Assembly (NCBI RefSeq): GCF_009649815.1
Contig: NZ_WJIC01000002.1
Span: 62,001-126,000 of the forward strand
DNA: 64,000 nucleotides
Source: Nocardia sp. SYP-A9097
GTDB taxonomy: Bacteria; Actinomycetota; Actinomycetes; Mycobacteriales; Mycobacteriaceae
Reading direction: 5' to 3'
Shown here: positions 8,340 to 17,012 of the stretch, piece after piece
Layout: the number at the start of each line of letters is the position of its first letter
How positions within the stretch are numbered: the stretch's first letter is position 1
Made by a program: the position numbers and the translations under genes
The notes under the pieces: model-generated
The model's input: the letters and a program-made list of their open reading frames with translations, nothing else
The model's database searches: none
Told to the model about the DNA's origin: nothing

Positions 8340-8933
8340 TCATAGTCGCCATGCCGCGTCCAGGCGCGCCGCCACGTCGATATCGGTGGCGGCCTGGATA
8401 TTCGGTTTGCGGATCTCCGCGGCGATATAGCGCGAGACGAAGCGGCGGATCTCATGATCGACGCTGGCCAGAATGCGCAGCAACTCGCCGCGGCGGGTCG
8501 CGCTCGCCACATTGATGCGCACATTGCTGGGTTGTGGCTCATCGATTTCGATGAGTACCCGCAGCCGCTCCGCAGTGCGCACGGTGAGGTGCAGGTGGAT
8601 GGTGCCGTCCACATGGAACCGATAGCGATCCACGGCCAGATCGATGAGTAGATCGACATCGAGCGGGATCACCAGATCGTACGAAATGTACTCCTGCGGT
8701 TCACGATTCAACCGCGGCTGACCCAGGCGCACCGCCGCCGAGAGTTTCGCGATACGGCCCGGCCCCACCCCGATCGGGCCGAATTCGAAGGCTTCGCCGG
8801 TGAGTTTCTCGAAGGCCCCCGCTATGCGCTCGGGTGAGGCCGCGTACTCCAGGAAGCGCCGGCCGAACTCCTCATAGCTGAGATAGGACTGCACATCCGC
8901 CGGGCCACTCTGCCCTTCGTTCAGCTCACTCAT
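8340..8933 (-). CDS. Conserved hypothetical protein
   Basis: 197 residues. ATG at 8933 was chosen over longer frames because GGAGTGC precedes it and the upstream codons look random. It is soluble, with no signal or membrane segment. The N-terminal part is helical (SYEEFGRRFLEYAASPERIAGAFEK). The centre alternates beta strands (YISYDLVIPLDVDLLIDL, VDGTIHLHLTVRT), and the C-terminus is helical. It resembles a lipid- or ligand-binding sandwich rather than an enzyme, but no family is recognised. It ends 4 nt after the convergent coaA stop. Confidence 0.7.
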   Translation of the reverse strand: MSELNEGQSGPADVQSYLSYEEFGRRFLEYAASPERIAGAFEKLTGEAFEFGPIGVGPGRIAKLSAAVRLGQPRLNREPQEYISYDLVIPLDVDLLIDLAVDRYRFHVDGTIHLHLTVRTAERLRVLIEIDEPQPSNVRINVASATRRGELLRILASVDHEIRRFVSRYIAAEIRKPNIQAATDIDVAARLDAAWRL

Positions 8934-9040
8934 GCACTCCGACGGTACGGCAGCGACGACCCCGCGAACCACGAAAGCCATTGCACTGCAACACAACCGT
9001 TTACTGGCCGTGTCGCACGCGCGGCGTGGTGCCGATCGAA

Positions 9041-9820
9041 CTACACGCCGAAGCGGCGGTGTCTAGCGGCGAAATCGCGCAGGGCGCGCAGGAAGTCGAC
9101 GCGGCGGAACTCCGGCCAGTATGCCTCGGTGAACCAGATCTCCGAATAGGCGCTCTGCCACAACAGGAATCCGGAGAGTCGCTGCTCACCGGAGGTGCGG
9201 ATGACCAGATCCGGATCCGGCTGACCCGAGGTGTACAGGTGCTGTCCGATGGCGTCGACGGTTATCGCCTGCACCAGATCCTCGCCGGTCTCCCCGGCCT
9301 CGATCTCCTGACGTACCAGCGAGCGCACGGCGTCGGTGATCTCCTGCCGGCCGCCGTAGCCGATGGCCACATTCACGTGCACGCCGCTGCGGCCGCTGGT
9401 GCGTTTGGCGGCCTCCCGCAATCGCCCGGCCACATCCTCCGGCAACTGATCGAGGGCGCCCACAATACGGACGCTCGAATTCTGTTCCGGCGCTGAGAGT
9501 TCGTCGACCACATCGGTGATGACTTCGAAGAGCGTGTCCAGTTCGTCCTGGTCGCGGCGCAGGTTCTCGGTGGAGAGCAGGTAGACGGTGACCATCTCGA
9601 TCCCCGACTCACCGCACCAGCCAACCAGTTCCGCGATTTTCAGCGCACCCACCCGATGCCCGTGACTCACATCGGTGAAGCCGTTCTCGCGCGCCCAGCG
9701 CCGATTGCCGTCGCACATCACGGCAACATGGCGGGGATGCTGCTTACCTGCCAACTGCTTGGTCAGCCGGGCTTCGTAAATGCGATACGGCAGTCCACGG
9801 ACCTGACTCGCAAGCTTCAC
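9041..9820 (-). CDS. Short-chain Z-isoprenyl diphosphate synthase (UppS family)
   Basis: 259 residues. It is a cis-prenyltransferase: HVAVMCDGNRRWA holds the catalytic Asp and FPP/GPP-binding residues, VYLLSTENLRR and the C-terminal RTSGEQRLSGFLLWQSAYSE are classic. By position beside hemolysin III and coaA it corresponds to Rv1086, which makes Z,E-farnesyl diphosphate for the decaprenyl-phosphate pathway, rather than to the long-chain enzyme near era/recO. Product length cannot be read from sequence alone. Confidence 0.9.
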   Translation of the reverse strand: MKLASQVRGLPYRIYEARLTKQLAGKQHPRHVAVMCDGNRRWARENGFTDVSHGHRVGALKIAELVGWCGESGIEMVTVYLLSTENLRRDQDELDTLFEVITDVVDELSAPEQNSSVRIVGALDQLPEDVAGRLREAAKRTSGRSGVHVNVAIGYGGRQEITDAVRSLVRQEIEAGETGEDLVQAITVDAIGQHLYTSGQPDPDLVIRTSGEQRLSGFLLWQSAYSEIWFTEAYWPEFRRVDFLRALRDFAARHRRFGV

Positions 9821-9984
9821 GGAGAGGAACAGTACGCTAATCCGCCTCTCCGCGATTTTTGCCGACCACTTATGTGCCCCGCCATTCTCAGACCGGGCCG
9901 TCGGTCAGATACGCCCTGGGTTAGCCCGTCCCCAATGAGTTACCCATCACTCACGAAATCAGTCGGCACCTAGGCAGATAGACC

Positions 9985-10008
9985 GTAACCTACGATACCG
10001 TAGGTTAC
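9985..10008. promoter_or_regulatory. Perfect 10-bp inverted repeat upstream of hemolysin III
   Basis: GTAACCTACG (9985-9994), spacer ATAC, CGTAGGTTAC (9999-10008). It lies directly before the AGGAGG and GTG of the hemolysin III gene. The size and symmetry suit a dimeric TetR-type repressor; blocking it would shut the gene. Confidence 0.55.
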
Positions 10009-10023
10009 TCAGGAGGTAACTAC

Positions 10024-10731
10024 GTGTCCGACACTGTGCAACCATCCGCCCCGGTGGCGGACGCCCTCGGAACCATCCGGGACGAGATCGCGCCGATCAA
10101 ACCGCGCATGCGGGGGTGGATTCACGCGTGGGCCGTCGGCATTGCCGCCATCGCGGTGAGCGTCCTGGTGAGCGTGGCCTCGACCGTCTCCGCGACCGCG
10201 GTTTGGTCGACCGCGGTCTACGGGCTGACCGTATGTGGCGTCTTCGGCATCAGCGCCACCTATCACCGGGTGAATTGGCAAACCGCCCGCGCCCGCATGT
10301 GGATGAAGCGGGCCGACCATTCGATGATCTTCCTATTCATCGCGGGGTCGTACACACCGTTCGCACTACTCGGCGTGCGCGGCCGGGCCGGAACAATCCT
10401 GCTGATCACGGTGTGGGCGGGCACGCTGGCGGGCGTCGCACTGAAGATGTTGTGGCCCACCGCTCCTCGCTGGGTCGGCGTCCCGCTGTATCTGCTGCTC
10501 GGCTGGGCCATTGTGCCGGTGGCCGGGACGCTCATCTCGAATGTCGGGTGGACGCCGGTATTGCTGCTGCTCGCGGGCGGTATCGCCTATAGCGTCGGCG
10601 GGATTCTGTATGCCGCGCGCTGGCCGGATCCGTGGCCGGAGGTGTTCGGTCATCACGAGTTCTTCCATGCCGCAACGGTGATCGCCGCGCTTTGCCATTA
10701 CATTGCTGTCTGGCTGGTATTGCTGCACTGA
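10024..10731 (+). CDS. Hemolysin III family membrane protein
   Basis: 235 residues from GTG at 10024 with a strong AGGAGG. Seven membrane segments are apparent. Conserved family residues are present: YHRVNW near 80, KRADHSMIF near 100, and the C-terminal GHHEFFHAATVIAA histidines that in the PAQR/YqfA superfamily bind zinc. The family name comes from a weak haemolytic activity; the physiological role, probably membrane lipid homeostasis, is uncertain. It is the counterpart of Rv1085c by position. Confidence 0.88.
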   Translation: MSDTVQPSAPVADALGTIRDEIAPIKPRMRGWIHAWAVGIAAIAVSVLVSVASTVSATAVWSTAVYGLTVCGVFGISATYHRVNWQTARARMWMKRADHSMIFLFIAGSYTPFALLGVRGRAGTILLITVWAGTLAGVALKMLWPTAPRWVGVPLYLLLGWAIVPVAGTLISNVGWTPVLLLLAGGIAYSVGGILYAARWPDPWPEVFGHHEFFHAATVIAALCHYIAVWLVLLH

Positions 10732-10879
10732 ACTCGGGCTACTCACCGAGCAATTACTCACAAACGTGCACTCGGGGCCGAAAGGTCTCTAAAGTCCTGA
10801 ACAACAGCAGCCGGACGAACCCTAGGCAAAACACCGCTATGACACCACCGACCGTCGCCTCCGCGACGCCCTTGGCGAC

Positions 10880-12469
10880 GTGATCAGCAGACTCATTCTG
10901 TGGGCGCTGCGTGCGCGGTGGGGGTTGTCGATCGTCGTCATGGCGTGCAACCTCAGCGGTCTCGCGGTCATCACCACCGAACTCTGGCTCAGCGGATTCT
11001 TCGGCCGCCTCGGCTCGGATTGGGTGAGCACCTTCGTACAGGTCGCCATCTATCCGAGCATCGGCGCGGGCATCGGCATCGCGCTCGCGGTGCGGGACCG
11101 GCAACGCAATTTCGGCTGGCTGGATCAACGCCGACCGCCTACCGAGGCCGAGGCGCGGCGACTGCTACAGGTACCGCTCGCGGTCACCTTGCGCGCGCTC
11201 GCCATCTGGGTGCCCGGGGTGATCATCGCGGCGGCGCTCATCGCGCATGTGACACCGGACCGCGACTTCGCGGTCGTGCTGGCCATGTTCACGCTCGGCG
11301 GGCTGGAATCGGCGGCCCTGACCTATCTGATCGTGGACCGGTTGATCCGGCCCACCATTCCGGTGGTGGCCGAGGTCCTCGATGACACCGCGCACTGGAG
11401 TTCGACGGTGCTGATGCGGGTGCTGGTCACCTTCGCGGTGGTGGGCGCGGTACCGCTGTTCATGCTCATCACCGTGCTGGCCGATCCGTCGTCGGAGTAC
11501 ACCGACCGCGTTCGCACCGCCATCTACCTTGCGGTGGTCGGGCTTTCGGCGGGCGCGGTGGCCACGGCGGCACTGGCGCGCGCGGTCGCCACTCCCATGC
11601 ACACCCTGCGCGATGCCCTCGACCGGATCGCGCGCGGCGACCTCGATGTGCGGGTGCCGATCGGCAGCACCAGCGAGATCGGGCGACTGGAGTATTCGGT
11701 CAACGAACTCGCCACGAATCTGCGTGAGCGCGAACGCATGCGGACCGTCTTCGGCCGTCACGTCGGTGAGGAGGTGGCCGCGCGGGCGCTCTCCGGTCCG
11801 GACGATATCGCCGGAGTCACCAATCTGACCGGTGATACCCGAGTGGTGACAGCACTTTTCGTGGATGTCACCGGATCGGTCGCGCTCGCCACCGAGCTCG
11901 CACCGCACGACTTCGTCACCAAACTGAATCGACTGCTGTCCATTGTGGTGGCCGCCACGGAGGAGAACCACGGGCTGGTCAACAAGTTCGAAGGTGATGC
12001 GGCGCTGTGCATTTTCGGTGCGCCACTCGCCTTGGACGACAATGCCACCCCGGCATTGCGCGCCGCCCGCCGCATTCGCGATGAGGTCGCCGACGCCGGT
12101 GAACTCGATATCGGCATCGGTGTGGCGCGCGGCGTCGTCTTCGCCGGGGATGTCGGCGCGGACACCCGCCTGGAATTCACCGTCATCGGCGACGCGGTCA
12201 ATGAGGCCGCCCGCCTCACCACCGAGGCCAAACAGGTGCCGCGCCGAATTCTGGCCAGTCAGGCCGTTATCGACGCCGCCGCCGAGTTCGAGCGCAGCAA
12301 GTGGGAGCTGCGCGACACCCTCCACCTCCGCGGCCGCAAAGAGCCCACTCCATGCTGGACCGATACTCCGTCCCGCACGTCAGCCCGCCGCAACGGCACC
12401 GCCCCGCAGGCCGAGCCGCAGTCGGCCGCACTCCCGGCGACCGCCGTCGACCTGGCAACCGATCACTAG
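10880..12469 (+). CDS. Membrane class III adenylate cyclase with HAMP domain
   Basis: 529 residues. The N-terminal 235 residues hold six membrane segments, followed by a HAMP domain (ATPMHTLRDALDRIARGDLDVRV, about 237-290) and a class III cyclase domain (about 320-485). Catalytic residues look complete: metal Asp329 (LFVDV) and Asp373 (NKFEGD), adenine-specifying Lys369 and Asp438, and transition-state Asn441 and Arg445 (IGDAVNEAAR). It resembles the mycobacterial Rv1318c/Rv3645 group. The GTG start has no Shine-Dalgarno; a 14-codon frame (10839-10883) ends overlapping it as GTGA, so coupled translation is possible. Confidence 0.92.
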   Translation: MISRLILWALRARWGLSIVVMACNLSGLAVITTELWLSGFFGRLGSDWVSTFVQVAIYPSIGAGIGIALAVRDRQRNFGWLDQRRPPTEAEARRLLQVPLAVTLRALAIWVPGVIIAAALIAHVTPDRDFAVVLAMFTLGGLESAALTYLIVDRLIRPTIPVVAEVLDDTAHWSSTVLMRVLVTFAVVGAVPLFMLITVLADPSSEYTDRVRTAIYLAVVGLSAGAVATAALARAVATPMHTLRDALDRIARGDLDVRVPIGSTSEIGRLEYSVNELATNLRERERMRTVFGRHVGEEVAARALSGPDDIAGVTNLTGDTRVVTALFVDVTGSVALATELAPHDFVTKLNRLLSIVVAATEENHGLVNKFEGDAALCIFGAPLALDDNATPALRAARRIRDEVADAGELDIGIGVARGVVFAGDVGADTRLEFTVIGDAVNEAARLTTEAKQVPRRILASQAVIDAAAEFERSKWELRDTLHLRGRKEPTPCWTDTPSRTSARRNGTAPQAEPQSAALPATAVDLATDH

Positions 12470-12631
12470 TCATTCACGCACGGCATTCACGAGCTCGATG
12501 GAATACGGAAAGCGGCAAATCAACCTACACATGCCCCGGACTGTAGGACCGCGCCGAAGCCCGGGGCAATGGAATATGCGGCCATCAAGATCAACGGGAC
12601 CTGACCGTGTTCGCTACTCGGCCGATGCCAC

Positions 12632-12657
12632 GGTCAAGTCCCGGTGATCACTTGACC
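12632..12657. promoter_or_regulatory. Inverted repeat in the intergenic region after the cyclase
   Basis: GGTCAAGT (12632-12639) and ACTTGACC (12650-12657) form a perfect 8-bp inverted repeat, 84 nt before the next start. The 270-bp gap 12470-12740 otherwise holds nothing recognisable. It may be an operator or a small hairpin. Confidence 0.35.
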
Positions 12658-12740
12658 AGGGTTGTGTACTACCGGGGGATTAGACGGATCGGTACCTGCG
12701 GGGGATTCGGCGATGGGGTGTGGGGGATCACGCTGGGGAA

Positions 12741-13202
12741 ATGACCGAAGTCAGTGCTTCGCATCGTATCCCCGGCGCGCCGGAAACCGTTCCTGCGCCG
12801 CTACTTTCACTCGCTTACCGGGCTATCGTCGTCGCCCTGCTGGCGGGGGTAGGTGAGACGGTGGTGCAGGCCGCCACCGCGCTCGCCGACTCCGATGGTG
12901 GTGGCATCGTCTCCGGACTGCTCATCCGCAGCGCCATCTACCTCACCGTGCTCACCGTCGCGGTCCGTATGGCGGCCGGAATCGTTTGGGCGCGAATCGT
13001 TCTCATTATCGGCCTGGGCATCGTCGGCTTGGCGTCACTGGTCATCGAACCGATCAGCGCGATGGCCTCCGGGGGCATCTCCATCGACTGGAGCATCAGG
13101 ACGGTAGCCATCGGCGTATTCCGCACCGTGCACATCATCGCCGTGCTGGTCGCCGTACCCGCCATGGTGCGCGCGGGTTTCCAACTCCGGCACCGCCCCT
13201 GA
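12741..13202 (+). CDS. Small four-helix membrane protein, unknown
   Basis: 153 residues. ATG at 12741 follows GGGGAA. Four hydrophobic segments are apparent (about residues 25-45, 60-80, 85-105 and 120-142), with a short polar N-terminus and a basic C-terminal tail (FQLRHRP). It resembles other actinobacterial small membrane proteins lacking functional data. It follows the cyclase gene at a 270-bp distance, so an operon is uncertain. A copy of the hairpin repeat element follows its stop. Confidence 0.6.
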   Translation: MTEVSASHRIPGAPETVPAPLLSLAYRAIVVALLAGVGETVVQAATALADSDGGGIVSGLLIRSAIYLTVLTVAVRMAAGIVWARIVLIIGLGIVGLASLVIEPISAMASGGISIDWSIRTVAIGVFRTVHIIAVLVAVPAMVRAGFQLRHRP

Positions 13203-13213
13203 GCCCCCTCCCT

Positions 13214-13304
13214 CGTCATCCCGGCATGCTTTTAGCAGGAGTCCACACCGGCTGTGCTCCAACGAGTTTCGATGGATCCCGGCCGAAAACGCGCCGGGAT
13301 GGGG
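13214..13304. repeat. MITE/REP-like hairpin element, copy B
   Basis: Same family and orientation as copy A. The left arm is 13214-13246 and the right arm 13272-13304. The left arm is diverged (TTTTAGCAGGAGTCCAC), while the right arm keeps GGATCCCGGCC and GCGCCGGGATG. It lies 12 nt after a gene end, between convergent genes. Confidence 0.75.
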
Positions 13305-13391
13305 GCGAGTTCAAGCGCACGAGGCTCACCGCCCGGCCGCGCCGCGACCGTCGAACACCGGGTTGCAGCGCGGCCCGCACCTCCGCGACCG

Positions 13392-15488
13392 TCAAACGGG
13401 GGGTTGCAGGGCGGCCCGCACCTCCGCCACCGTCGTGACCGGGAGATCGCACACCGAGCCGCGGCAGACGTAGGCGGCGGACAGGTCGTCCACCGGTGGG
13501 CGGTCGGCGAGCAGCGGCTGGGAATCCTGGTCGCCGGAGACGATTACGGTGCCGCCGGGTGCGGCTACTCGCGCCGCGGTGAGCAGGCAGGCGGCCCAGC
13601 CGTCCAGGTCGGCATCGCCCGCCGAGACGGCCACCTGGATGGGGCCGCGCAGGGCGGCCTCGGCGACCGTGAGCCATTGGCCTGCCGAGCGCGGTGCCCG
13701 GGCCAGCAGGACCGCGCCGCGCGTGAGAGTTCGATCGGCCAGATCCCGGTAGCGGAGCGCTTGTTCCGGGTCGCTGAGGGCGGCGGCGGTGAGCAGGGCG
13801 TCCGCCAGAACCGAAGTGCCGGAAGGGGTTGCGCCGTCAACCGGATCACGGGGGCGGGTCACCAGGGTTTCGGCGTCATCGGCGGTATCGAACCAGCTGC
13901 CGGGATTCTCCGGGTCGGCGAAGTGGGTGACGGCGGCATCCAGAATGCGCTGTGCCGCCGAAAGCCAATCGCCACTGCCGGTTTGATGCAGCGCGAGCAA
14001 TCCCAGTGCGAGCCAGGCATAGTCCTCCAGCACACCGGGCGCGGTCCCGGCGACGCCGCCGAGCGAGGCCCGGCAGGGCCGCCCGTCACGAACATGCACC
14101 TCCAGCAGGAAGTGCGCGCAGTTCTCGGCGGCGGAGATCCACACCGGATCCAGGTGTGCCGCACCGGCTTCGGCGAGCGCGACAATCGCCATGCCGTTCC
14201 AGGCGGTGACCACCTTGTCATCGCGTCCGGGTTGCGGGCGGCGCCCGCGCGCCGCACTCAGCAGGGCCCGAATGCGCTCGAGGCGTTCATAATCCGCGGC
14301 CTCCGGATCGGAGTACCGGGTGAGCACAGAGGTACCGTGCTCGAAGGTCCCCGCCGTCGTGACGCCGAAAACCCCTGCGGCCCAAGCCCCATCGATCGCG
14401 CCGAGCACCCCGTTCAATTCCGCCGGCGTCCACACATAGGTGGCACCCTCCACCCCCGCCTGCCCCGGTTCCAGGTGGGTATCGGCATCCAGCGCCGACG
14501 CGAACCCGCCCTGCTCGGTGCCCAGATCATTCAGTAGAAAGCTCACGGTCTCCCGAGTCACCCGCAATGCCAACGGTTCCGAGGCATCGGGTGCGGCCAG
14601 CGGGTCACGCCAGGGTGCGTCCTCGCCGTCCTGCGCCCGCCGCGCGAGATGCGAATACACCCGCAGCAACTGCGCATTGTCGTAGAGCATCTTCTCGAAG
14701 TGCGGCACCACCCAGGCCGCGTCCACCGAGTACCGCGCGAACCCACCCCGCAACTGATCGTAGATCCCACCCCGGGCCATAGCCTCCGCCGTGAACGAAA
14801 CAGCCTGCCGCACATCACTGTTCCCGGTGCGCTCGTAATCCCGCAGTAACCCCTCCAACAACGCAGAAGGCGGAAACTTCGGCGCCCCACCGAATCCCCC
14901 GTGCTGAGCGTCCAAATCCTTCAACACGGCCGCGACGGCATGATCCAGCAAACTCCCCTTCAACTCGACCGTACTGTCCCGCAACCCCGCGGTCTGCTGC
15001 CGCAACGCCTCCCCCACCTGCCCCGCAACCTGATCCACCTCATCCCGCCGATTCGTCCAGGTATCGGCCACAGCGGTAAGCAGCTGCGTAAACGAGGGCA
15101 TCCCCTGCCGAGCCGTCTTCGGGTAATAAGTCCCGCAGTAGAACGGCTCCCCCGCCGGCGTCAAGAAACAGGTCATCGGCCACCCACCCTGCCCGGTCAT
15201 GGCAACGGTGGCATTCATATAAACCGCATCCAGATCAGGCCGCTCCTCCCGATCCACCTTGATACATACAAAGTTCGCGTTCATCAGCGCCGCGGTATCC
15301 GCATCCTCGAACGACTCATGCGCCATCACATGACACCAGTGACATGACGCATACCCGATCGACAACAGAATCGGCACGTCCCGCGCCGCCGCCTCCCCCA
15401 GCGCAGCAGCATCCCACTCCCGCCAATCCACCGGATTGTCAGCGTGTTGACGCAGGTAAGGCGATGTCGCACCAGCCAATTGGTTCAC
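13392..15488 (-). CDS. YyaL-type thioredoxin-domain protein (DUF255)
   Basis: 698 residues from GTG at 15488, with AGGAGG nine bases upstream. The N-terminal DUF255 thioredoxin-like domain has SPYLRQHADNPVDW and the CHWC pair (Cys49, Cys52) in IGYASCHWCHVMAHESFED. A long alpha/alpha toroid of the six-hairpin glycosidase type follows (GGFGGAPKFPP, GGIYDQLRGGFARYSVD, VPHFEKMLYDNAQLL). Homologues reach from bacteria to human SPATA20; the substrate is unknown. By gene order it is the Rv1084 counterpart. The accessory block begins just upstream of it. Confidence 0.9.
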   Translation of the reverse strand: MNQLAGATSPYLRQHADNPVDWREWDAAALGEAAARDVPILLSIGYASCHWCHVMAHESFEDADTAALMNANFVCIKVDREERPDLDAVYMNATVAMTGQGGWPMTCFLTPAGEPFYCGTYYPKTARQGMPSFTQLLTAVADTWTNRRDEVDQVAGQVGEALRQQTAGLRDSTVELKGSLLDHAVAAVLKDLDAQHGGFGGAPKFPPSALLEGLLRDYERTGNSDVRQAVSFTAEAMARGGIYDQLRGGFARYSVDAAWVVPHFEKMLYDNAQLLRVYSHLARRAQDGEDAPWRDPLAAPDASEPLALRVTRETVSFLLNDLGTEQGGFASALDADTHLEPGQAGVEGATYVWTPAELNGVLGAIDGAWAAGVFGVTTAGTFEHGTSVLTRYSDPEAADYERLERIRALLSAARGRRPQPGRDDKVVTAWNGMAIVALAEAGAAHLDPVWISAAENCAHFLLEVHVRDGRPCRASLGGVAGTAPGVLEDYAWLALGLLALHQTGSGDWLSAAQRILDAAVTHFADPENPGSWFDTADDAETLVTRPRDPVDGATPSGTSVLADALLTAAALSDPEQALRYRDLADRTLTRGAVLLARAPRSAGQWLTVAEAALRGPIQVAVSAGDADLDGWAACLLTAARVAAPGGTVIVSGDQDSQPLLADRPPVDDLSAAYVCRGSVCDLPVTTVAEVRAALQPPV

Positions 15489-15698
15489 AACCGTCAACCT
15501 CCTATGCCGAGACAGCACACAACAAGCTCCGCCACTTCGCCCGATCCGCGCGACTCGGATTTGCCAGAATGGCAAAACCTGTCCCGCCACCACACCGCTG
15601 ACTCATGGGCCGTCACCTGAAGAGTAGTGCGCCATCACATGACGAGTGGCGTCGTCCGCTTCCGCGCCGCACCGGCCGGGGGTCGGAGCTGCTCCGGG

Positions 15699-15743
15699 GT
15701 GATGCTACGGCCACCGACTGGTGTTCACAGCCGCAGCATCACC
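15699..15743 (+). other. Stem-loop in the accessory block boundary
   Basis: GGTGATGCT (15699-15707) pairs with AGCATCACC (15735-15743). It lies 40 nt before a strong Shine-Dalgarno (GGAGGAGAAGGAG) and ATG at 15784. It could be a leader structure or the end of a degraded mobile element. Confidence 0.35.
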
Positions 15744-15779
15744 GCACGGCGGCTACTACTACTTGGAGGAGAAGGAGAT

Positions 15780-16031
15780 TCAGATGGGTCTGACCAGTTG
15801 GAAGGGCAGCATCGTGCGAACCATCCGGAATTTCCGGATAGTTGCTTCCATCACACACTCGCCGTCGGCGTCGAAGGTCTCTTCCATCCTGATATTTCTC
15901 CTGTTTTCGCGTATGGCAGAGACACCGAGAGCTGCCAACAGGAGAAATCCGACAAACCACAACCCGAACACCGAACTAGTCAGCGGGTTGTCGTAGCATG
16001 TGGGAACAACAAGGAACGTCCGCCAAGACAC
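15780..16031 (-). CDS. Possible small single-span membrane protein
   Basis: 83 codons from GTG at 16031. The protein has one clear membrane segment (SVFGLWFVGFLLLAALGVSA, about 20-39) followed by a charged cytoplasmic tail (RENRRNIRMEE) and ends FQLVRPI. The composition is plausible for a real membrane protein, but the ribosome binding site is weak. A plus-strand frame of 70 codons (15784-15996) with a very strong Shine-Dalgarno overlaps it almost completely, and both cannot easily be real. GC content is lower here than around. Confidence 0.3.
   Translation of the reverse strand: MSWRTFLVVPTCYDNPLTSSVFGLWFVGFLLLAALGVSAIRENRRNIRMEETFDADGECVMEATIRKFRMVRTMLPFQLVRPI
15784..15996 (+). CDS. Alternative small ORF with strong ribosome binding site
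   Basis: 70 residues beginning MGLTSWKGSIVRTIRNFRIV, with GGAGGAGAAGGAG just upstream. The early part is basic; a short hydrophobic stretch (SSILIFLLF) follows, then a polar tail. No family recognised. It competes with the minus-strand frame above. The rest of the 690-bp gap (15489-16177) shows no other support for a gene. Confidence 0.25.
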   Translation: MGLTSWKGSIVRTIRNFRIVASITHSPSASKVSSILIFLLFSRMAETPRAANRRNPTNHNPNTELVSGLS

Positions 16032-16177
16032 TTCCAAGCCCTGCTGGAGTTCACCTCTGGCAGGGCCTCGGCGTATCCAGGGACCGATATTCGCGGTCCC
16101 GCCGTGAATCGTAGATGGTATGACCAACACCAAACCGTACCCGCGCGACGATAGGGCGCAACACGATTGCCCGCTGC

Positions 16178-16858
16178 TCAGCTCAGGTATGCCACCAAAG
16201 CGTCCGCGAGGGTGCGGCGGGCTACGTCGAGTTCGGTGGTGAAGCCGAGTTCGCGTTCGTTGCTGAGGCCGCGTACCGCGGCCGGGAGCAGGCAGCGGAC
16301 CTGGTAGAGCTTGTCCGGGTCGAGGTCGAGGCCGTTCATCAGGTAGTCGAAGCCCTCGATCCAGTCGTGTTCGCGGGCGGTGAGAGCCGCTGCTGTGCGG
16401 GGGTATTCGGCGATGATGTCCGAACGTTGCGGTGGCAGCAGGGTGCGCAGGGCGGTGAGGGCTCGGCCCTCGGTTGTCTCGAGGTAGATCCAGACGGAGT
16501 CGATGGCGGCCTGGACTCGTTCGCGCAGCGATCCGGTCAGGGCGGGCCATGGGCCGGGGTTCTGTGCCCAACTGCGCGCGTGGATCTCGGTGACCACGGC
16601 GACCCACAGGCCGTCCATGTCACCGAACTGGTGCTGCACGGTGCCCCAGGTGACGCCGGATTCCTTGGCGATGCGGTTCGCGGAGACCGGCTCACTGCTG
16701 CCCTCGGCCAGACATTGAATGGCCACGTCGAGTAGTCGTGCCCGGGTCTCGCGGCCGCGCTTGTTCAGCCGCGTACCTGCGGCCGACTCGGTGACCGGGG
16801 TCGGGACCGCCACCAGCCACTGCGCCAAAGCGCGCGCGGCCTGCGGGGATTCGCTCAC
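16178..16858 (-). CDS. TetR family transcriptional regulator
   Basis: 226 residues. The helix-turn-helix lies at about residues 33-80 (RETRARLLDVAIQCLAEG, then ANRIAKESGVTWGTVQHQFGDMDGLW). A 30-residue N-terminal extension precedes it. The C-terminal ligand domain is unremarkable. It lies downstream of, and on the same strand as, the LLM oxidoreductase and phosphotransferase pair but is separated from them by a strong hairpin, so it probably has its own promoter while acting on that pair. Confidence 0.88.
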   Translation of the reverse strand: MSESPQAARALAQWLVAVPTPVTESAAGTRLNKRGRETRARLLDVAIQCLAEGSSEPVSANRIAKESGVTWGTVQHQFGDMDGLWVAVVTEIHARSWAQNPGPWPALTGSLRERVQAAIDSVWIYLETTEGRALTALRTLLPPQRSDIIAEYPRTAAALTAREHDWIEGFDYLMNGLDLDPDKLYQVRCLLPAAVRGLSNERELGFTTELDVARRTLADALVAYLS

Positions 16859-16886
16859 CGGAACCGTCGCGGCGGGTAGGCCCGAA

Positions 16887-16930
16887 TCGCGTCCCGGTGT
16901 CCGCCGAATACGACGGGCACCGGGACGCGA
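16887..16930 (-). terminator. Terminator of the phosphotransferase/LLM operon
   Basis: Perfect 13-bp arms TCGCGTCCCGGTG (16887-16899) and CACCGGGACGCGA (16918-16930) with an 18-nt loop, downstream of the LLM gene stop at 17013. Confidence 0.7.
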
Positions 16931-17012
16931 GGGTCGCGTATCGGGACGAACTCCTCGGTCATGTGCGTACGACGCTCCCGGGCTGCATGCGGCAAAGACT
17001 ACCGGGGGCCGT

